Shown here in pieces: positions 34,931 to 45,268 of a DNA stretch of 64,000 nt; position 1 is the stretch's first letter; each line of letters starts with the position of its first letter. Source of the stretch: Ensifer sp. IC3342 (GTDB lineage: Bacteria; Pseudomonadota; Alphaproteobacteria; Rhizobiales; Rhizobiaceae); NCBI RefSeq assembly GCF_020193655.1, contig NZ_JADYVE010000003.1, positions 62,001 through 126,000 on the forward strand, written 5' to 3'. Position numbers and translations under genes: made by a program. The notes under the pieces were generated by a model. That model ran no database searches. It saw only the letters and a program-made list of their open reading frames with translations, and was not told the origin of the DNA.

Positions 34931-35817
34931 TCTTTGGGCTCCGGGGAGAGGGATTGGAAATCGAAAAGCTTTGGGTCGAGCAGGTGCGACGGGTTCACGT
35001 GGCCGAGCGCCCGCAGCATCGTGTCCTTGCGGCCTGGCATGCGCCGCTCGATGTCCGCAAGCATCGCCTTCATCGCATTGCGCTCAAGACCATCTTGCGA
35101 ACCGCAGAGGTCGCAGGGGATGATAGGAAACTCCATCGCCGCTGCGAACTTCGCGAGGTCGTCTTCCGCCGCATAGGCGAGCGGTCTCAACACCATGAGA
35201 TCGCCCTCGTCATTGAGAAGCTTGGCCGGCATCGATGCGAGACGCCCGCCATGGAAGAGGTTCATGAAGAAGGTTTCGAGAATGTCTTCGCGATGATGAC
35301 CGAGGACCAGGGCATCACACCCCTCCTCCCGCGCGATGCGATAGAGATTGCCGCGTCTCAGCCGCGAACAGAGCGAGCAGTAGGTCGCGCCGGTTGGCAC
35401 TTTTTCCTTCACGACGGAATAGGTGTCGCGGTACTCGATCCGGTGTTTCACGCCGATCGAAGTCAGGTATTCCGGCAAAATGTGCTTCGGAAAGTTCGGC
35501 TGGCCCTGATCGAGGTTGCAGGCGATGAGCTCGACCGGCAGCAGCCCGCGCCACTGCAGGTCCATCAGCAGCGCAAGGAGGCTGTAGCTGTCCTTACCGC
35601 CGGAAAGACCGACCAGCCAGCGTTTCGCGCCTTTCAGCATGGCGAAATCGTCGAGCGCCTGACGCGCCTGCCGCAGCAGGCGCTTGCGAAGCTTGTTGAA
35701 GGAAACGGACGATGGCATCCGGGCAAAAAGCGGATGGGCACCGGCGTCGAAGCCGGCGTCTTCCTGATCGATGGCGATGTTCGTCGTTTCGTGCAGCGAC
35801 GATCGTGCGAGTTCCAT
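34927..35817 (-). CDS. ttcA: tRNA 2-thiocytidine biosynthesis protein TtcA
   Basis: Places sulfur on C32 of some tRNAs, using ATP and a 4Fe-4S cluster. The PP-loop SGGKDS is at residues 72-77. The cysteine pairs are visible as [12 protein letters not shown] (conserved CxxC) and [11 protein letters not shown] near the C-terminus, both expected in Ttc[19 protein letters not shown] is another strong family feature. ATG 35817 is preferred; the open frame starts 19 codons earlier at 35874. The length is 296 residues, normal for the family. The inositol phosphatase gene overlaps its end. Confidence 0.92.
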   Translation of the reverse strand: MELARSSLHETTNIAIDQEDAGFDAGAHPLFARMPSSVSFNKLRKRLLRQARQALDDFAMLKGAKRWLVGLSGGKDSYSLLALLMDLQWRGLLPVELIACNLDQGQPNFPKHILPEYLTSIGVKHRIEYRDTYSVVKEKVPTGATYCSLCSRLRRGNLYRIAREEGCDALVLGHHREDILETFFMNLFHGGRLASMPAKLLNDEGDLMVLRPLAYAAEDDLAKFAAAMEFPIIPCDLCGSQDGLERNAMKAMLADIERRMPGRKDTMLRALGHVNPSHLLDPKLFDFQSLSPEPKE

Positions 35818-35994
35818 GGCGGCAGTCTCGGATTCTGCGGGCGGAAATGTCCGGGCCCAAGGTCTGAACTGCACTTGCCTCGTTCAGTGCCGAAGATCAA
35901 GTGTAATCGGGCTATCAGCGGCATGATTTGGTGGCGGTTGCCCCTCACCCCCTAACCTGACGGGGAGATGGACTGAGGCGCTGCTCCCGGACGA

Positions 35995-36942
35995 TCAGGG
36001 TCCAAACACCGACCAGCCGGTGCGCGCCGCAAGCATTTCGAGCGCTAGCGAACCGAGCAGCGAATTGCCGTTCTCGTTGAGTCCCGGTGACCAGACGGCG
36101 ACCGAAGCCTTGCCTGGCGCGACAGCCATAATCCCTCCGCCGACGCCGCTCTTTCCTGGCAGGCCGACGCGATAGGCGAAATCGCCGGAGCCGTCGTAGT
36201 GCCCGCAGGTCAGCATCAGTGCATTGATGCGGCGCGCACGTTGACGCGAGACAACCGAATGGCCTGTCAGGGGGTTGACGCCGCCGGCCGCCAGGAACAA
36301 GCCGGCCTTGGCGAGTTGCACGCAGGTCATCGCCAGCGCGCAGTGATGGAAATAGACGCCGAGGACGTGTTCGGCCGGATGATCGAGCCGGCCATAGGAC
36401 CGCATGAAATTGGCAAGAGCAACATTCCGGAACCCGGTTGCTGTCTCCGAGCGCGCCACCTCGTGGTCGATGACGATCGTGTCGTCGTCGGCAAGATAGC
36501 GGACGAACTGCACGATTTCGCCGATCAGTTCCTTCGGCGTATGACCTGCGAGGATGAGGTCGCTGATGGTGATTGCGCCGGCATTGATGAAGGGATTGCG
36601 CGGCTTGCCGCCTTCGTGCTCGAGTTGCACGATCGAATTGAAGGCTGAGCCGGACGGCTCGCGCCCGACCCGGTGCCAGATATTCTCACCATGCTTGCCG
36701 AGGGCCAGCGTCAGCGTGAACACCTTGGAAATGCTCTGAATAGAAAACGGCACCTCGGCCTCGCCAACCCGATAGATCTGACCGCCCGTCGTGACGATTG
36801 CCATGCCGAAACGGCGGGAGTCGACGCGCGCGAGTTGCGGGATGTAGTCGGCCACCTTGCCTTCGCCAAGCCGTGGCGTCAGCTCACGGTAAATCTCATC
36901 GATGATCGCCTGCAGATCCTGCGGCGCTTGCTGCTCCGGCAT
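35995..36942 (-). CDS. glsA: glutaminase (serine-dependent beta-lactamase-like fold)
   Basis: Converts glutamine to glutamate and ammonia. The catalytic serine-x-x-lysine is S70-I-S-K73 (in [11 protein letters not shown]), and the family landmarks [30 protein letters not shown] and KSGVGGGI are intact. ATG 36942 gives 315 residues, close to the usual 309; the frame opens eleven codons earlier. Single gene; the rpsD terminator lies just upstream of it, so it needs its own promoter within about 40 bases or reads through. Confidence 0.93.
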   Translation of the reverse strand: MPEQQAPQDLQAIIDEIYRELTPRLGEGKVADYIPQLARVDSRRFGMAIVTTGGQIYRVGEAEVPFSIQSISKVFTLTLALGKHGENIWHRVGREPSGSAFNSIVQLEHEGGKPRNPFINAGAITISDLILAGHTPKELIGEIVQFVRYLADDDTIVIDHEVARSETATGFRNVALANFMRSYGRLDHPAEHVLGVYFHHCALAMTCVQLAKAGLFLAAGGVNPLTGHSVVSRQRARRINALMLTCGHYDGSGDFAYRVGLPGKSGVGGGIMAVAPGKASVAVWSPGLNENGNSLLGSLALEMLAARTGWSVFGP

Positions 36943-36980
36943 GCGGCATCCCTCGACACGGATTGATCGGCACATCGTAC

Positions 36981-37010
36981 AAAAAAGCCGCCCGTCTCCG
37001 GGCGGCTTTT
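36981..37010 (-). terminator. terminator of rpsD
   Basis: A perfect 12-base stem AAAAGCCGCCCG (36983-36994) with CGGGCGGCTTTT (36999-37010) and a four-base loop. The minus strand continues into a T-run, 29 bases after the rpsD stop. Confidence 0.9.
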
Positions 37011-37038
37011 CGAAAGCTCACAAGGCCAGAGCCTCGGA

Positions 37039-37656
37039 TTAACGCGAATAGAATTCGACGACCAGGTGCGGTTCCATGACGACCGGGTACGGAACATCGG
37101 TGAGAACCGGAACGCGGACGTAGGTGGCGAGCATCTTGTTGTGGTCGGCTTCGATGTAGTCCGGAACGTCACGCTCAGCGAGCTGTACGGATTCGAGAAC
37201 CGAAACGAGCTGCTTGGACTTTTCCTTGACTTCGATAACGTCGCCCGGCTTGCAACGGTAGGAACCGATGTTGACGCGAACGCCGTTGACCTTGACGTGG
37301 CCATGGTTGACGAACTGGCGTGCAGCGAAGACGGTCGGAACGAACTTGGCGCGGTAGACGATCGCGTCGAGGCGCGACTCGAGCAGACCGATCAGGTTTT
37401 CCGGGGTGTCGCCCTTGCGGCGCGAAGCTTCGGCGAAGATCGCACGGAACTGCTTTTCACGGATGTCGCCGTAGTAGCCCTTCAGCTTCTGCTTGGCGCG
37501 CAGCTGCACGCCGAAGTCGGAAAGCTTGGACTTGCGGCGCTGGCCGTGCTGGCCCGGGCCGTATTCACGGCGGTTGACCGGGGACTTCGGACGGCCCCAG
37601 ATGTTCTCGCCCATGCGGCGGTCAATTTTGTACTTGGACGATTCGCGCTTGCTCAT
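37039..37656 (-). CDS. rpsD: 30S ribosomal protein S4
   Basis: Primary 16S rRNA-binding protein that starts small-subunit assembly. The 205-residue sequence begins [21 protein letters not shown] and contains the S4 domain ([34 protein letters not shown], about residues 91-124). ATG 37656 is backed by GAAAGGA ending about five bases before it; the longer open frame would add 13 unconserved residues. It is alone here rather than in the alpha operon, as in other rhizobia. A hairpin in its leader could take part in control. Confidence 0.97.
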   Translation of the reverse strand: MSKRESSKYKIDRRMGENIWGRPKSPVNRREYGPGQHGQRRKSKLSDFGVQLRAKQKLKGYYGDIREKQFRAIFAEASRRKGDTPENLIGLLESRLDAIVYRAKFVPTVFAARQFVNHGHVKVNGVRVNIGSYRCKPGDVIEVKEKSKQLVSVLESVQLAERDVPDYIEADHNKMLATYVRVPVLTDVPYPVVMEPHLVVEFYSR

Positions 37657-37680
37657 CGCATTTCCTTTCAATCGGTTACA

Positions 37681-37700
37681 CCGGCTTGCTGCCAAGCCGG
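37681..37700 (-). promoter_or_regulatory. hairpin in the rpsD leader
   Basis: CCGGCTTG (37681-37688) pairs perfectly with CAAGCCGG (37693-37700), with a four-base loop, about 25 bases before the rpsD ATG. It has no T-run, so it is not a standard terminator. S4 represses its own operon in other bacteria by binding leader RNA, so this hairpin is a candidate site; this is inference. Confidence 0.35.
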
Positions 37701-37784
37701 CTCAAGGAAACACGCCCTCCTCTGAACCCATTTTTGAGTTCTGACAGGCCTCTCACGATCACGCGGACGCAAGAAACCACGGGA

Positions 37785-37818
37785 CATGTCAAATGAAACA
37801 CCGGGCATCGCTGCCCGG
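37785..37818 (-). terminator. candidate terminator of the HerA-like gene
   Basis: CCGGGCA (37801-37807) pairs with TGCCCGG (37812-37818). The minus strand then reads TGTTTCATTTG, a weak T-rich tail, about 80 bases after the HerA-like stop. Confidence 0.45.
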
Positions 37819-37899
37819 CGTTGGGCGGGTCTTTACGCACCGGTCGCTGATTTGTCAACGGAATATGACAGGAATATAGCGATTTTCGCTAGGTTGCCA

Positions 37900-39420
37900 T
37901 CACTCGGCGGCTGCCTGTTCCCCGTTGCCGATATCCGGACCATTCGCATCGCCCGGCGCGGTTTCGCTCCCGAGGTCCGGAAAAGCAACGATACGCTTGC
38001 CGGAGAAATCCGCATGCACTACGACCAGCCCATGCTCTTCGAAATAGCCGAGCAACCGCCGGGCACGGCGAGCGGAATGGGTTCCATAGGCGCGTGCAAT
38101 CATCGCGTCCGAAGGACACGGCAGGCCGCGCACGGCAGCCTGCGCCATCATCAGAAACACCGCCTGCAAATCCTCGCTCACGCGGTCTGCAAGCCGGAGC
38201 GCCGATGCCCATGTCTCGGTCTGAGCCGTCTCGGCATCGACGCCCGATCGGGCCACGGCCATCTTGCGGCGGAAGGCGCTTAAAGAGAGCGCGGGGCCGG
38301 GCACGCGGCGGATGCGGCAGCGAACGAGAAAATCCTGGAAGAGTTCGGCGTCCGGCCGGAACGCGGCGTCCGGATTAGTCAAAATCTCCGCGAACAGGCT
38401 GTCGAGCAGCGCGTCGCGCTCTTCCACCGACATTTCCGGCGGGGCGGGCTTGGTCTCCACCGGCACCAAAGGCTCTGGGCGAGGCCGCGACAGCTCGGCC
38501 AGAATGTCGGTCGCTGGGCGCGGCTGAGGACTGGGCCGGCGCATGATAGGCCGCGTCAACTCTTCCGGATCCGGCGTGAAGATCAGGTCCTCGACATCCT
38601 GCGGCGCTTCCGGCAGCGGCATGAGTTTCGGGCTGGTGGAGCGTGCGGAGGTCTCGACGGAGCCGATTGTCACCTTCAGCGGCCGACGCGACAGCGCGGG
38701 TCCGAGCGCGACGAAAGAGCCGCGTTTCAGGTCGCGGAACATCTCGGCGGTGCGGCGGTCCATACCGAGGAGATCGGCGGCGCGCAGCATATCGATATCG
38801 AGAAAGGTGCGCCCCATGAGGAAATTCGAGGCCTCGGCCGCGACGTTTTTAGCGAGCTTCGCGAGGCGCTGCGTGGCGATGACGCCGGCAAGTCCCCTCT
38901 TTCGGCCGCGGCACATCAGATTGGTCATCGCACCGAGCGAAACCTTGCGGGCCTCTTCCGAGACATCGCCGCCGACCGATGGAGCGAACATCTGTGCCTC
39001 GTCGACGACGACCAAAACCGGGTACCAGTATTCGCGATCCGCATCGAACATGGCATTCAGGAAGACGCCGGCGCTGCGCATCTGCTGCTCGACATCGAGA
39101 CCTTCCAGCGAAAGCACACAGGAGACGCGATGCTGGCGGATGCGCGTCGCGATGCCGATCAACTCTGCGTCCGTACGCTCGCCTTCGATCACCACATGGC
39201 CGAACTTGTCGGCGAGCGTGACGAAATCGCCTTCGGGATCGATGATGCATTGCTGCACCCAGGGCGCGGACTGTTCGAGCAGACGGCGCAAGAGATGCGA
39301 CTTTCCGGAGCCGGAATTACCCTGCACCAGCAGGCGCGTCGCCAGAAGCTCCTCGATATCGAGCGAGGCCGAAGTCCCTTCGGACGTCGTTCCCATGTCG
39401 ATGCCGACTTTCATTCCCAC
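37900..39420 (-). CDS. HerA-like ATPase (DUF87 family) with C-terminal extension
   Basis: A 506-residue ATP-driven DNA translocase of the HerA/FtsK-like class. Walker A is GNSGSGKS at residues 34-41 and Walker B is VVVDEAQMFAP near 148, followed by TQRLAKLAKNVAAEASNFLMGRTF. The C-terminal 200 residues contain a proline-rich linker and a helical region that ends in a probable winged helix (MIARAYGTHSARRARRLLGYFEEHGLVVV). In archaea HerA works with NurA nuclease in end resection; no NurA gene lies nearby, so its bacterial role here is open. Confidence 0.82.
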   Translation of the reverse strand: MGMKVGIDMGTTSEGTSASLDIEELLATRLLVQGNSGSGKSHLLRRLLEQSAPWVQQCIIDPEGDFVTLADKFGHVVIEGERTDAELIGIATRIRQHRVSCVLSLEGLDVEQQMRSAGVFLNAMFDADREYWYPVLVVVDEAQMFAPSVGGDVSEEARKVSLGAMTNLMCRGRKRGLAGVIATQRLAKLAKNVAAEASNFLMGRTFLDIDMLRAADLLGMDRRTAEMFRDLKRGSFVALGPALSRRPLKVTIGSVETSARSTSPKLMPLPEAPQDVEDLIFTPDPEELTRPIMRRPSPQPRPATDILAELSRPRPEPLVPVETKPAPPEMSVEERDALLDSLFAEILTNPDAAFRPDAELFQDFLVRCRIRRVPGPALSLSAFRRKMAVARSGVDAETAQTETWASALRLADRVSEDLQAVFLMMAQAAVRGLPCPSDAMIARAYGTHSARRARRLLGYFEEHGLVVVHADFSGKRIVAFPDLGSETAPGDANGPDIGNGEQAAAE

Positions 39421-39628
39421 CTCTTCATTACATTTTGATTCGCGTCACCGCCGGCCGCCGGAGCGGTGCACAGGTAGCATGGATCGCCTATCGGCAAAGG
39501 CCAGTGATTGCGACAACCCACAGGGAATACTTTGTGCAAAGCTCTTGAGTGCCCTCAGCCCACTTGCAATGAAGAGTTGAGAAAGCCGCAGCAACCACTA
39601 TTGTGCACAGCCATACGTCCTATAATGC

Positions 39629-39850
39629 GTGAGTTTCGACGAACTGCTACAGACTGCGATGGGTCAGAACGAGATTAAAACCCAATTCGAAATGCATGAA
39701 CTCGATGAGCGCATGCAGGAGGCGCACAAGGACGCTTATCGAGTCCAATCGAAGAAGGAAGCAGCACAAATGAGGTCGCGCACCGTGGCACTCGCAAGTG
39801 CCCTGATTGTGCTTCTCGCTGCACTTTGGTTCTTGTTCGGGGCTTCTTAA
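39629..39850 (+). CDS. hypothetical small membrane-anchored protein
   Basis: A small protein of 73 residues from GTG 39629, or 63 from ATG 39659. A charged, helical N-terminal part ([20 protein letters not shown]) is followed by a single membrane-spanning segment at about residues 52-70. A TATAAT at 39621-39626 would place transcription start after the GTG, favouring the ATG at 39659. The stop overlaps the murI stop on the other strand by four bases. I do not recognise a family. Confidence 0.55.
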   Translation: MSFDELLQTAMGQNEIKTQFEMHELDERMQEAHKDAYRVQSKKEAAQMRSRTVALASALIVLLAALWFLFGAS

Positions 39851-40695
39851 GAAACAATCGGCTCGTTGGGCTTCGCCCGTTCTCGGAGAACTGTGTCGGA
39901 TAAGACCGTCAGACCAAAACCCTGCATCAGCCGTCTCGTGGCAAAGTCCGGCTTTCCCGAGGTGAATATCGCGGGATCAATACCGTTAAGCGGCTCGAAC
40001 CCGTTCGGCACCGGCACCAGCGAGCAGGCGCGTCGCGCAATCGCCTCGGCCGGATCGAGCCAGTCTACCGGCCACGGCGCAAGCCGCCGGAAAACATTCG
40101 CCATGAAGGGGTAATGTGTACAGGCGAGCACCACGATATCGGTCTTTTCCCCATCTCTTTCGACGAAGCATGGGGCGATCTCGGCTAGGACTGCCTCGTC
40201 ATCGAGCTTTTCGCCGCGGATATAAGCCTCCGCCATGCGCGCCAGGTTTTCCGAGCCGACGAGCCGGACATGGCATTGCGATGCGAAGGACTGGATGAGA
40301 TCACGCGTATAGGCGCGTTTGACCGTGCCGGGTGTTGCAAGGACCGAGACCAGACCGGAACGCGTACGCTCTGCCGCCGGCTTTATTGCCGGAACCGTGC
40401 CGACAAAGGTCATCTGAGGATAGGCGGCGCGCAGATCAGCGCCGACGAGGGTGAAGGCGGTGTTGCAGGCGATGATGCAGATTTCCGGGTCGTGCGCGGC
40501 GAGCAGTTCGCCAAAGAGCGTGATCACGCGCTCCTTCAGCGCCTCCTCCTCCCAGCCGCCGTAAGGAAAACCGGCGTCGTCGGCGACATAGATGAAATGC
40601 CGCTCCGGTATCAGCACGCGCGCCTCGCGCAGCACCGTCAGCCCACCAATCCCGCTGTCGAAGACGAGTATGGGTTTCAGTTCACTCGTTGTCAC
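39847..40695 (-). CDS. murI: glutamate racemase
   Basis: Makes D-glutamate for peptidoglycan. The paired cysteines that act as acid and base are visible in IACNTAFTL (about residue 80) and LACTHYPFM (about 190), and the N-terminal [12 protein letters not shown] is the family signature. GTG at 40695 is chosen because it gives [15 protein letters not shown], close to the usual N-terminus; the frame stays open to 40734 in the TrmJ-like gene. The 282-residue length is normal. It overlaps the end of the RNA methyltransferase gene by 14 bases. Confidence 0.9.
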   Translation of the reverse strand: MTTSELKPILVFDSGIGGLTVLREARVLIPERHFIYVADDAGFPYGGWEEEALKERVITLFGELLAAHDPEICIIACNTAFTLVGADLRAAYPQMTFVGTVPAIKPAAERTRSGLVSVLATPGTVKRAYTRDLIQSFASQCHVRLVGSENLARMAEAYIRGEKLDDEAVLAEIAPCFVERDGEKTDIVVLACTHYPFMANVFRRLAPWPVDWLDPAEAIARRACSLVPVPNGFEPLNGIDPAIFTSGKPDFATRRLMQGFGLTVLSDTVLRERAKPNEPIVS

Positions 40696-41512
40696 CGCCG
40701 CCTTGCACCTTCCTGTCGCGCCCCGCCGGTGCACCGGAGCCGCGCGGATTTTCGCGCGTAAACCGGTCGAGCGAAGAGATGACGCCGCGCAGCACCTGGA
40801 TTTCGGATTCGGTAAAGGATGGTCTCGTCAGAACAGCGCGGAGATTTTCGACCAATTTCGGCTTTTTGTCGGCGGAGCGGAAGTAATTGCGCGCTTCCAG
40901 GGCGTCCTCCAGATGATCGAACAAGCCCTGCAGATGTTCCTTGGTCGCCGGGCGCTGTGGGATCGCCTGGAACGACGTTTCCTCTTCCGATTCCATGCCG
41001 GTCTTCATCCACTCATAGGACATGAGCAGCACGGCCTGTGCGAGGTTCAGCGAAGCGAAGGCCGGATTGACCGGGAAGGTCACGATCTCGTCGGCCAACG
41101 CCACTTCCTCGTTGGTGAGGCCCGTGCGCTCGCGGCCGAAGATGATGCCGACCGCCTGCCCGCTCTTGAATCGTTGGCGCAGCGTGCGTGCCGCGATGAT
41201 CGGTGAGCGCACGGGTTTGTAGCCATCGCGATCGCGGGCGGTCGTGGCGTAGACGAAGTTCAAGTCCGCGATCGCCCCCTCGAGCGAGCCGTAGAGCTTG
41301 GCGCCATCGATGACGTGGTCAGCGCGGCTTGCAGCGGAGCGCGCCTTCTCGCTCGGCCAGCCATCTCGCGGATTGACCAGGCGCAGCTCCGACAGCCCGA
41401 AATTGGCCATGGCGCGAGCCACCATGCCGATGTTCTCGCCGAGTTGCGGATAAGCGAGAATGATCGCCGGACCTTCCGTCAAGAGTTCGCGCTCGCTGTT
41501 GGTACCTGCCAT
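40682..41512 (-). CDS. RNA methyltransferase, TrmJ/TrmH (SPOUT) family
   Basis: Predicted to 2'-O-methylate tRNA or rRNA with S-adenosylmethionine. The 276-residue protein shows the knotted SPOUT landmarks [25 protein letters not shown] (about residues 23-47), [20 protein letters not shown] near 134-153 and [21 protein letters not shown] near 160-180. The sequence is most like TrmJ (tRNA Cm32/Um32), but a rRNA target cannot be excluded. It overlaps and probably shares a transcript with murI. The C-terminal tail is glycine/arginine-rich. Confidence 0.9.
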   Translation of the reverse strand: MAGTNSERELLTEGPAIILAYPQLGENIGMVARAMANFGLSELRLVNPRDGWPSEKARSAASRADHVIDGAKLYGSLEGAIADLNFVYATTARDRDGYKPVRSPIIAARTLRQRFKSGQAVGIIFGRERTGLTNEEVALADEIVTFPVNPAFASLNLAQAVLLMSYEWMKTGMESEEETSFQAIPQRPATKEHLQGLFDHLEDALEARNYFRSADKKPKLVENLRAVLTRPSFTESEIQVLRGVISSLDRFTRENPRGSGAPAGRDRKVQGGGDNE

Positions 41513-41605
41513 GCCTTAGCCTTCGCCTTCTGTTCGGCGCTTCCCTCGCACAATTGTTCGCGAAATTAAAGTCTGGTGTCGATCAGCCTTGACGTCGACC
41601 AACCC

Positions 41606-41926
41606 TCAGCGACGTGAAGGTGCTCCAAGTTGGGCGTCGTCCTTGGAGATCGGCAAGTGGCGTTCGACAGGTGCGGGCACCCGGCGGTCTTCATAGAAGT
41701 AGGCAGCGCCATTCTCGCGGACCTTGCTCGCGATCTTCAGGTTTTCTCGATCTGAGTGACGAATTGGGTCGCGTCACTATCGGCCGCCGCCGGCACTCGG
41801 CGGGCGGAGATCCGCCTTCTGCCTTTCCGCGCAAGGGCGCTGCCGGACACCGCCGTCGTCCTTTGGCATATCTTCTTCCGCGATCTTTTCAAGCACGGAT
41901 GCCCGGTCACCGAATGATCCGGTCAT
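41606..41926 (-). pseudogene. possible remnant of a small protein gene
   Basis: On the minus strand one reading frame starts at ATG 41926 and runs 49 codons to TAG at 41779-41777 and then TGA. The same frame continues for 54 codons without a stop to TGA at 41608-41606, with a natural-looking composition (ENLKIASKVRENGAAYFYED). No ATG, GTG or TTG starts this second part. It could be a gene broken by a nonsense change, or two unrelated open frames. No homologue is recognised. Confidence 0.35.
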
Positions 41927-42078
41927 GCGCGCGGAAGGCCTGAGGCTGCGGTTTCTCCTCCATCCAAAGTTTCACCCAAGCATGCTTTGCCTTGCCGGTT
42001 CACAATGCTATAGGGCTCTGGATTTCTCCCACCGGGGGGCATCGCGTCCGATGCTCCGCAAAGCTACGAGGCATACCC

Positions 42079-43293
42079 ATGGCAAAGATCAAGGTCGCCA
42101 ATCCGGTCGTCGAACTCGACGGCGACGAGATGACCCGCATCATCTGGCAGTTCATCAAGGACAAGCTGATCCACCCCTACCTCGACCTCGATCTCGAATA
42201 TTATGACCTCAGCGTCGAGAACCGCGACGCGACCGAAGACCAAGTGACAATCGACGCCGCCAACGCGATCAAGAAGCATGGCGTCGGTGTCAAGTGCGCG
42301 ACGATCACGCCGGACGAGGCCCGCGTCGAGGAGTTCAAGCTGAAGAAGATGTGGAAGTCGCCGAACGGCACGATCCGCAACATCTTGGGCGGCGTCATCT
42401 TCCGCGAGCCGATCATCTGCAAGAACGTGCCGCGCCTCGTCCCCGGCTGGACCAAGCCCATCATCGTCGGCCGTCACGCCTTCGGCGACCAGTATCGCGC
42501 CACCGACTTCAAGTTCCCGGGCAAGGGCAAGCTTTCGATCAAGTTCGTCGGCGAAGACGGCCAGACGATCGAACACGACGTTTATGACGCGCCAGGCGCC
42601 GGCGTTGCGATGGCCATGTACAACCTCGACGAGTCGATCACGGAATTCGCCCGCGCTTCGTTCAATTACGGCCTGCAGCGCAAGGTTCCGGTTTATCTCT
42701 CGACCAAGAACACGATCCTCAAGGCCTATGACGGCCGCTTCAAGGACATCTTCCAGAAGGTATTCGACGAGGAGTTCGCCGAACAGTTCAAGGCGGAAAA
42801 ACTCTGGTACGAACATCGCCTGATCGACGACATGGTCGCTTCGGCCCTCAAGTGGTCCGGCGGTTATGTCTGGGCCTGCAAGAATTATGACGGTGACGTC
42901 CAGTCCGACATCGTCGCCCAGGGCTTCGGTTCGCTCGGCCTGATGACCTCGGTGCTGATGACGCCGGACGGCAAGACGGTTGAGGCGGAAGCCGCGCACG
43001 GCACGGTGACCCGCCACTACCGCCAGCACCAGAAGGGCGAGGAAACCTCGACCAACTCGATCGCCTCGATCTTCGCCTGGACCCGTGGCCTTGCCCATCG
43101 CGCCAAGCTCGACGGCAACGCCGAACTCGCGAAGTTCGCCGACACGCTCGAACGCGTCTGCGTCGAAACGGTCGAATCCGGCTTCATGACCAAGGACCTG
43201 GCTCTGCTGATCGGCCCCGACCAGCCGTGGCTCTCGACCACCGGCTTCCTCGACAAGATCGACGAGAACCTAAAGAAGGCAATGGCCGCCTAA
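42079..43293 (+). CDS. icd: isocitrate dehydrogenase (NADP+)
   Basis: Converts isocitrate to 2-oxoglutarate in the citric acid cycle, producing NADPH. The 404-residue protein is the dimeric, eukaryote-like type: it begins [23 protein letters not shown], and contains the substrate and metal segments [19 protein letters not shown] and [26 protein letters not shown] 42079 is the family start; the frame opens at 41992. The gene is single and is followed by a strong terminator. Confidence 0.96.
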   Translation: MAKIKVANPVVELDGDEMTRIIWQFIKDKLIHPYLDLDLEYYDLSVENRDATEDQVTIDAANAIKKHGVGVKCATITPDEARVEEFKLKKMWKSPNGTIRNILGGVIFREPIICKNVPRLVPGWTKPIIVGRHAFGDQYRATDFKFPGKGKLSIKFVGEDGQTIEHDVYDAPGAGVAMAMYNLDESITEFARASFNYGLQRKVPVYLSTKNTILKAYDGRFKDIFQKVFDEEFAEQFKAEKLWYEHRLIDDMVASALKWSGGYVWACKNYDGDVQSDIVAQGFGSLGLMTSVLMTPDGKTVEAEAAHGTVTRHYRQHQKGEETSTNSIASIFAWTRGLAHRAKLDGNAELAKFADTLERVCVETVESGFMTKDLALLIGPDQPWLSTTGFLDKIDENLKKAMAA

Positions 43294-43320
43294 ACTGGCC
43301 AAAGCCACAGAAAGTCTTGG

Positions 43321-43350
43321 AACCCGGCCACGCGCCGGGTTTCTTGTTTT
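43321..43350 (+). terminator. terminator of icd
   Basis: AACCCGGC pairs with GCCGGGTT around CACGC, followed by TTCTTGTTTT, 28 bases after the icd stop. Confidence 0.85.
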
Positions 43351-43447
43351 ATTGGTCCCGCGAGCGGATGGGGGCAACTGCATCGGTGGAACGCATACGG
43401 GGCTCGTTCATTTTCCGATCGAAGTTCCCAACCATGGGCAGCAGCGG

Positions 43448-44206
43448 ATGGACCAAGCGGAATCAAAACCGGTACGACTCGTCGCCTTCGATATCGACGG
43501 CACGCTTCTCGGCGATGATGGAGCTGCCAATCGCTTTCGTTTGGCCTGGGCGGCGCTCGACGAGAGCGAAAGGCCGCTGCTCGTCTACAATAGCGGCCGA
43601 CCGATCAATGACATATTTTCGCTCGTCGATGTCGATCAGTTGTCCCCGCCTGACTACGTGATTGGCGGAGTCGGCACGATGATAGCTGACGCGCGCATAA
43701 GAAAACGATTGCAGGCGTTCACCGAAGCGCTTGGACCTTCTATCGACGTCAAGGCCGTCACCGCGGTCATGGAGACCGTGGAAGGCGCGGTTCCGCAGGC
43801 GGCCGTCGACCAGCATGCTCACAAGGCGAGCTGGCGGCTACCCGACGCACGAGAGGAGGAGATCGGTGCCATCGCGGAACGGCTGGCATCCGCCGGATTG
43901 GACGTGAAGCTCATCTATTCCAGCAGTCGGGATCTCGACATATTGCCGCGCGCCGGCGGCAAGGGCCGCGCGCTTGCCTGGATCTGCCGAGAGCTTGCGG
44001 TCGATCTCGAAGAAGTGGTCGTCGCCGGCGACACTGGAAACGACCGCGAAATGTTCGACATCCCGCGTGTGCGCGGCGTGGTGGTCGCCAATGCGCTTGC
44101 CGAACTGCGCCAGTCCGTCGGGCACAAGCGGCGGCATTTTCTCGCCCGCAGCTCGCACGCCGACGGCGTGCTCGAAGGGCTGCGCCACTGGGGCGTCATC
44201 GGGTAG
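43448..44206 (+). CDS. HAD-superfamily sugar-phosphate phosphatase (Cof/SPP-like)
   Basis: A 252-residue haloacid dehalogenase hydrolase of the class IIB (sucrose-phosphatase-like) type. Motif I is VAFDIDGTLLGDD (about residues 13-25), motif II is VYNSGRPIND, and motifs III and IV are KGRALAWICRELAVD and VVVAGDTGNDREMF. The cap region lies between II and III. ATG 43448 is preferred to 43352, which adds an unconserved start. No sugar synthase gene is nearby, so the substrate is unknown. It converges with the AraC-type gene. Confidence 0.85.
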   Translation: MDQAESKPVRLVAFDIDGTLLGDDGAANRFRLAWAALDESERPLLVYNSGRPINDIFSLVDVDQLSPPDYVIGGVGTMIADARIRKRLQAFTEALGPSIDVKAVTAVMETVEGAVPQAAVDQHAHKASWRLPDAREEEIGAIAERLASAGLDVKLIYSSSRDLDILPRAGGKGRALAWICRELAVDLEEVVVAGDTGNDREMFDIPRVRGVVVANALAELRQSVGHKRRHFLARSSHADGVLEGLRHWGVIG

Positions 44207-44246
44207 CTCCGGTCCTTCGGCCCGCCCTGCCGCGCCATACCGCCAG

Positions 44247-45098
44247 TTATTTCAGCGGAAGAAAGATTTCGGTGACGAGTTCTGTCGGCGGGGCTTCCCG
44301 TGGATTGTTGAGATATTTCTCGAACATCACGCTGTCGCGAATTGCGCTACCGGATTGCGGCAACCAGGTCGCGTAGAGCCACTGGTAGGCCTTCGGCATG
44401 TCGGCGTAAGGCCCTTTGTGGCGCAGCACCGCATATTGGCCACCCTCGATTCTTTGCGGCGCCAGTGGCGCCTCGACCGGAAACTCAGCGGGTGTCGTAA
44501 CGCACGCAAAGGAACGGAGCTTGTCCGTGTCTACCGGGTCGGGGTCGTCCAGATAAATGCCAATCATATCCATGCCCGGTCGGAACAAGTTGCGCGCAAA
44601 CAGCGTCCCATAGAGCTTCTCGAAGGCCTGGCCGATGGCCATATAGGAGCCAGTGTGGGCCACGCCGGCAAGCGCAAGCGGATCGACTCCCCGTAAGGTG
44701 ACGTCATACATATCAGGATTTCCTTCCATCGAAGTGGTTTCGAAGGCCTTGTGGCTCCCTTCATTCCTGTAGCGCGCCGGCGGTAGGCCATAGACGGCCT
44801 TGAAAGTGCGATTGAAGGACTGAACATTCGGGTAGCCCGAGCGCCGCGCGATTGCTTCGACTGGAAGAGTGGTCTGGACGAGGTCAGCGGCAGCCTGCTG
44901 CAACCGCAGTCTCTTCACCGTTGCGGCCAGGGTTTCTCCGTGGACTGCACGATAGACCCGATGCCAGTGGTGCGGCGACATGCAGGCAATTTCCGACAGC
45001 CGATCGAGATCAAGTTCCTCGTCGAGATGCGCATAGATGTAAGCGGAGACGCGGTGGAGCCGCCTCTCATGGCCCGCCCATGCCGTTTCTTCATTCAT
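44247..45098 (-). CDS. AraC family regulator with GyrI-like effector domain
   Basis: A 283-residue regulator. The AraC double helix-turn-helix is at the N-terminus, residues 12-112 (LDLDRLSEIACMSPHHWHRVYRAVHGE and IARRSGYPNVQSFNRTFKAVYG). A C-terminal domain from about 133 resembles GyrI/Rob, with TGSYMAIGQAFEKLYG, the YLDDPDPVDTDKL segment and YAVLRHKGPYADMPKAYQWLY, a ligand-binding fold for lipophilic or drug-like compounds. Targets are unknown; the divergent SulP gene begins 170 bases away and could be one. Confidence 0.88.
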   Translation of the reverse strand: MNEETAWAGHERRLHRVSAYIYAHLDEELDLDRLSEIACMSPHHWHRVYRAVHGETLAATVKRLRLQQAAADLVQTTLPVEAIARRSGYPNVQSFNRTFKAVYGLPPARYRNEGSHKAFETTSMEGNPDMYDVTLRGVDPLALAGVAHTGSYMAIGQAFEKLYGTLFARNLFRPGMDMIGIYLDDPDPVDTDKLRSFACVTTPAEFPVEAPLAPQRIEGGQYAVLRHKGPYADMPKAYQWLYATWLPQSGSAIRDSVMFEKYLNNPREAPPTELVTEIFLPLK

Positions 45099-45268
45099 GC
45101 CGAACCTTTCGCGTTTCGCTCGGAAATCGACAAAGCATAGATGGAATTGACAAATCCTGCGGACCTCACGCGCTGGATCGCGACTGCTTGTTCGGCGTAG
45201 CGACTCGTATAGTCTGACCGTGTCCAGTACGCGGTGCCCGCAATAGTGGAATCCCGAAAGTCTCGTCG

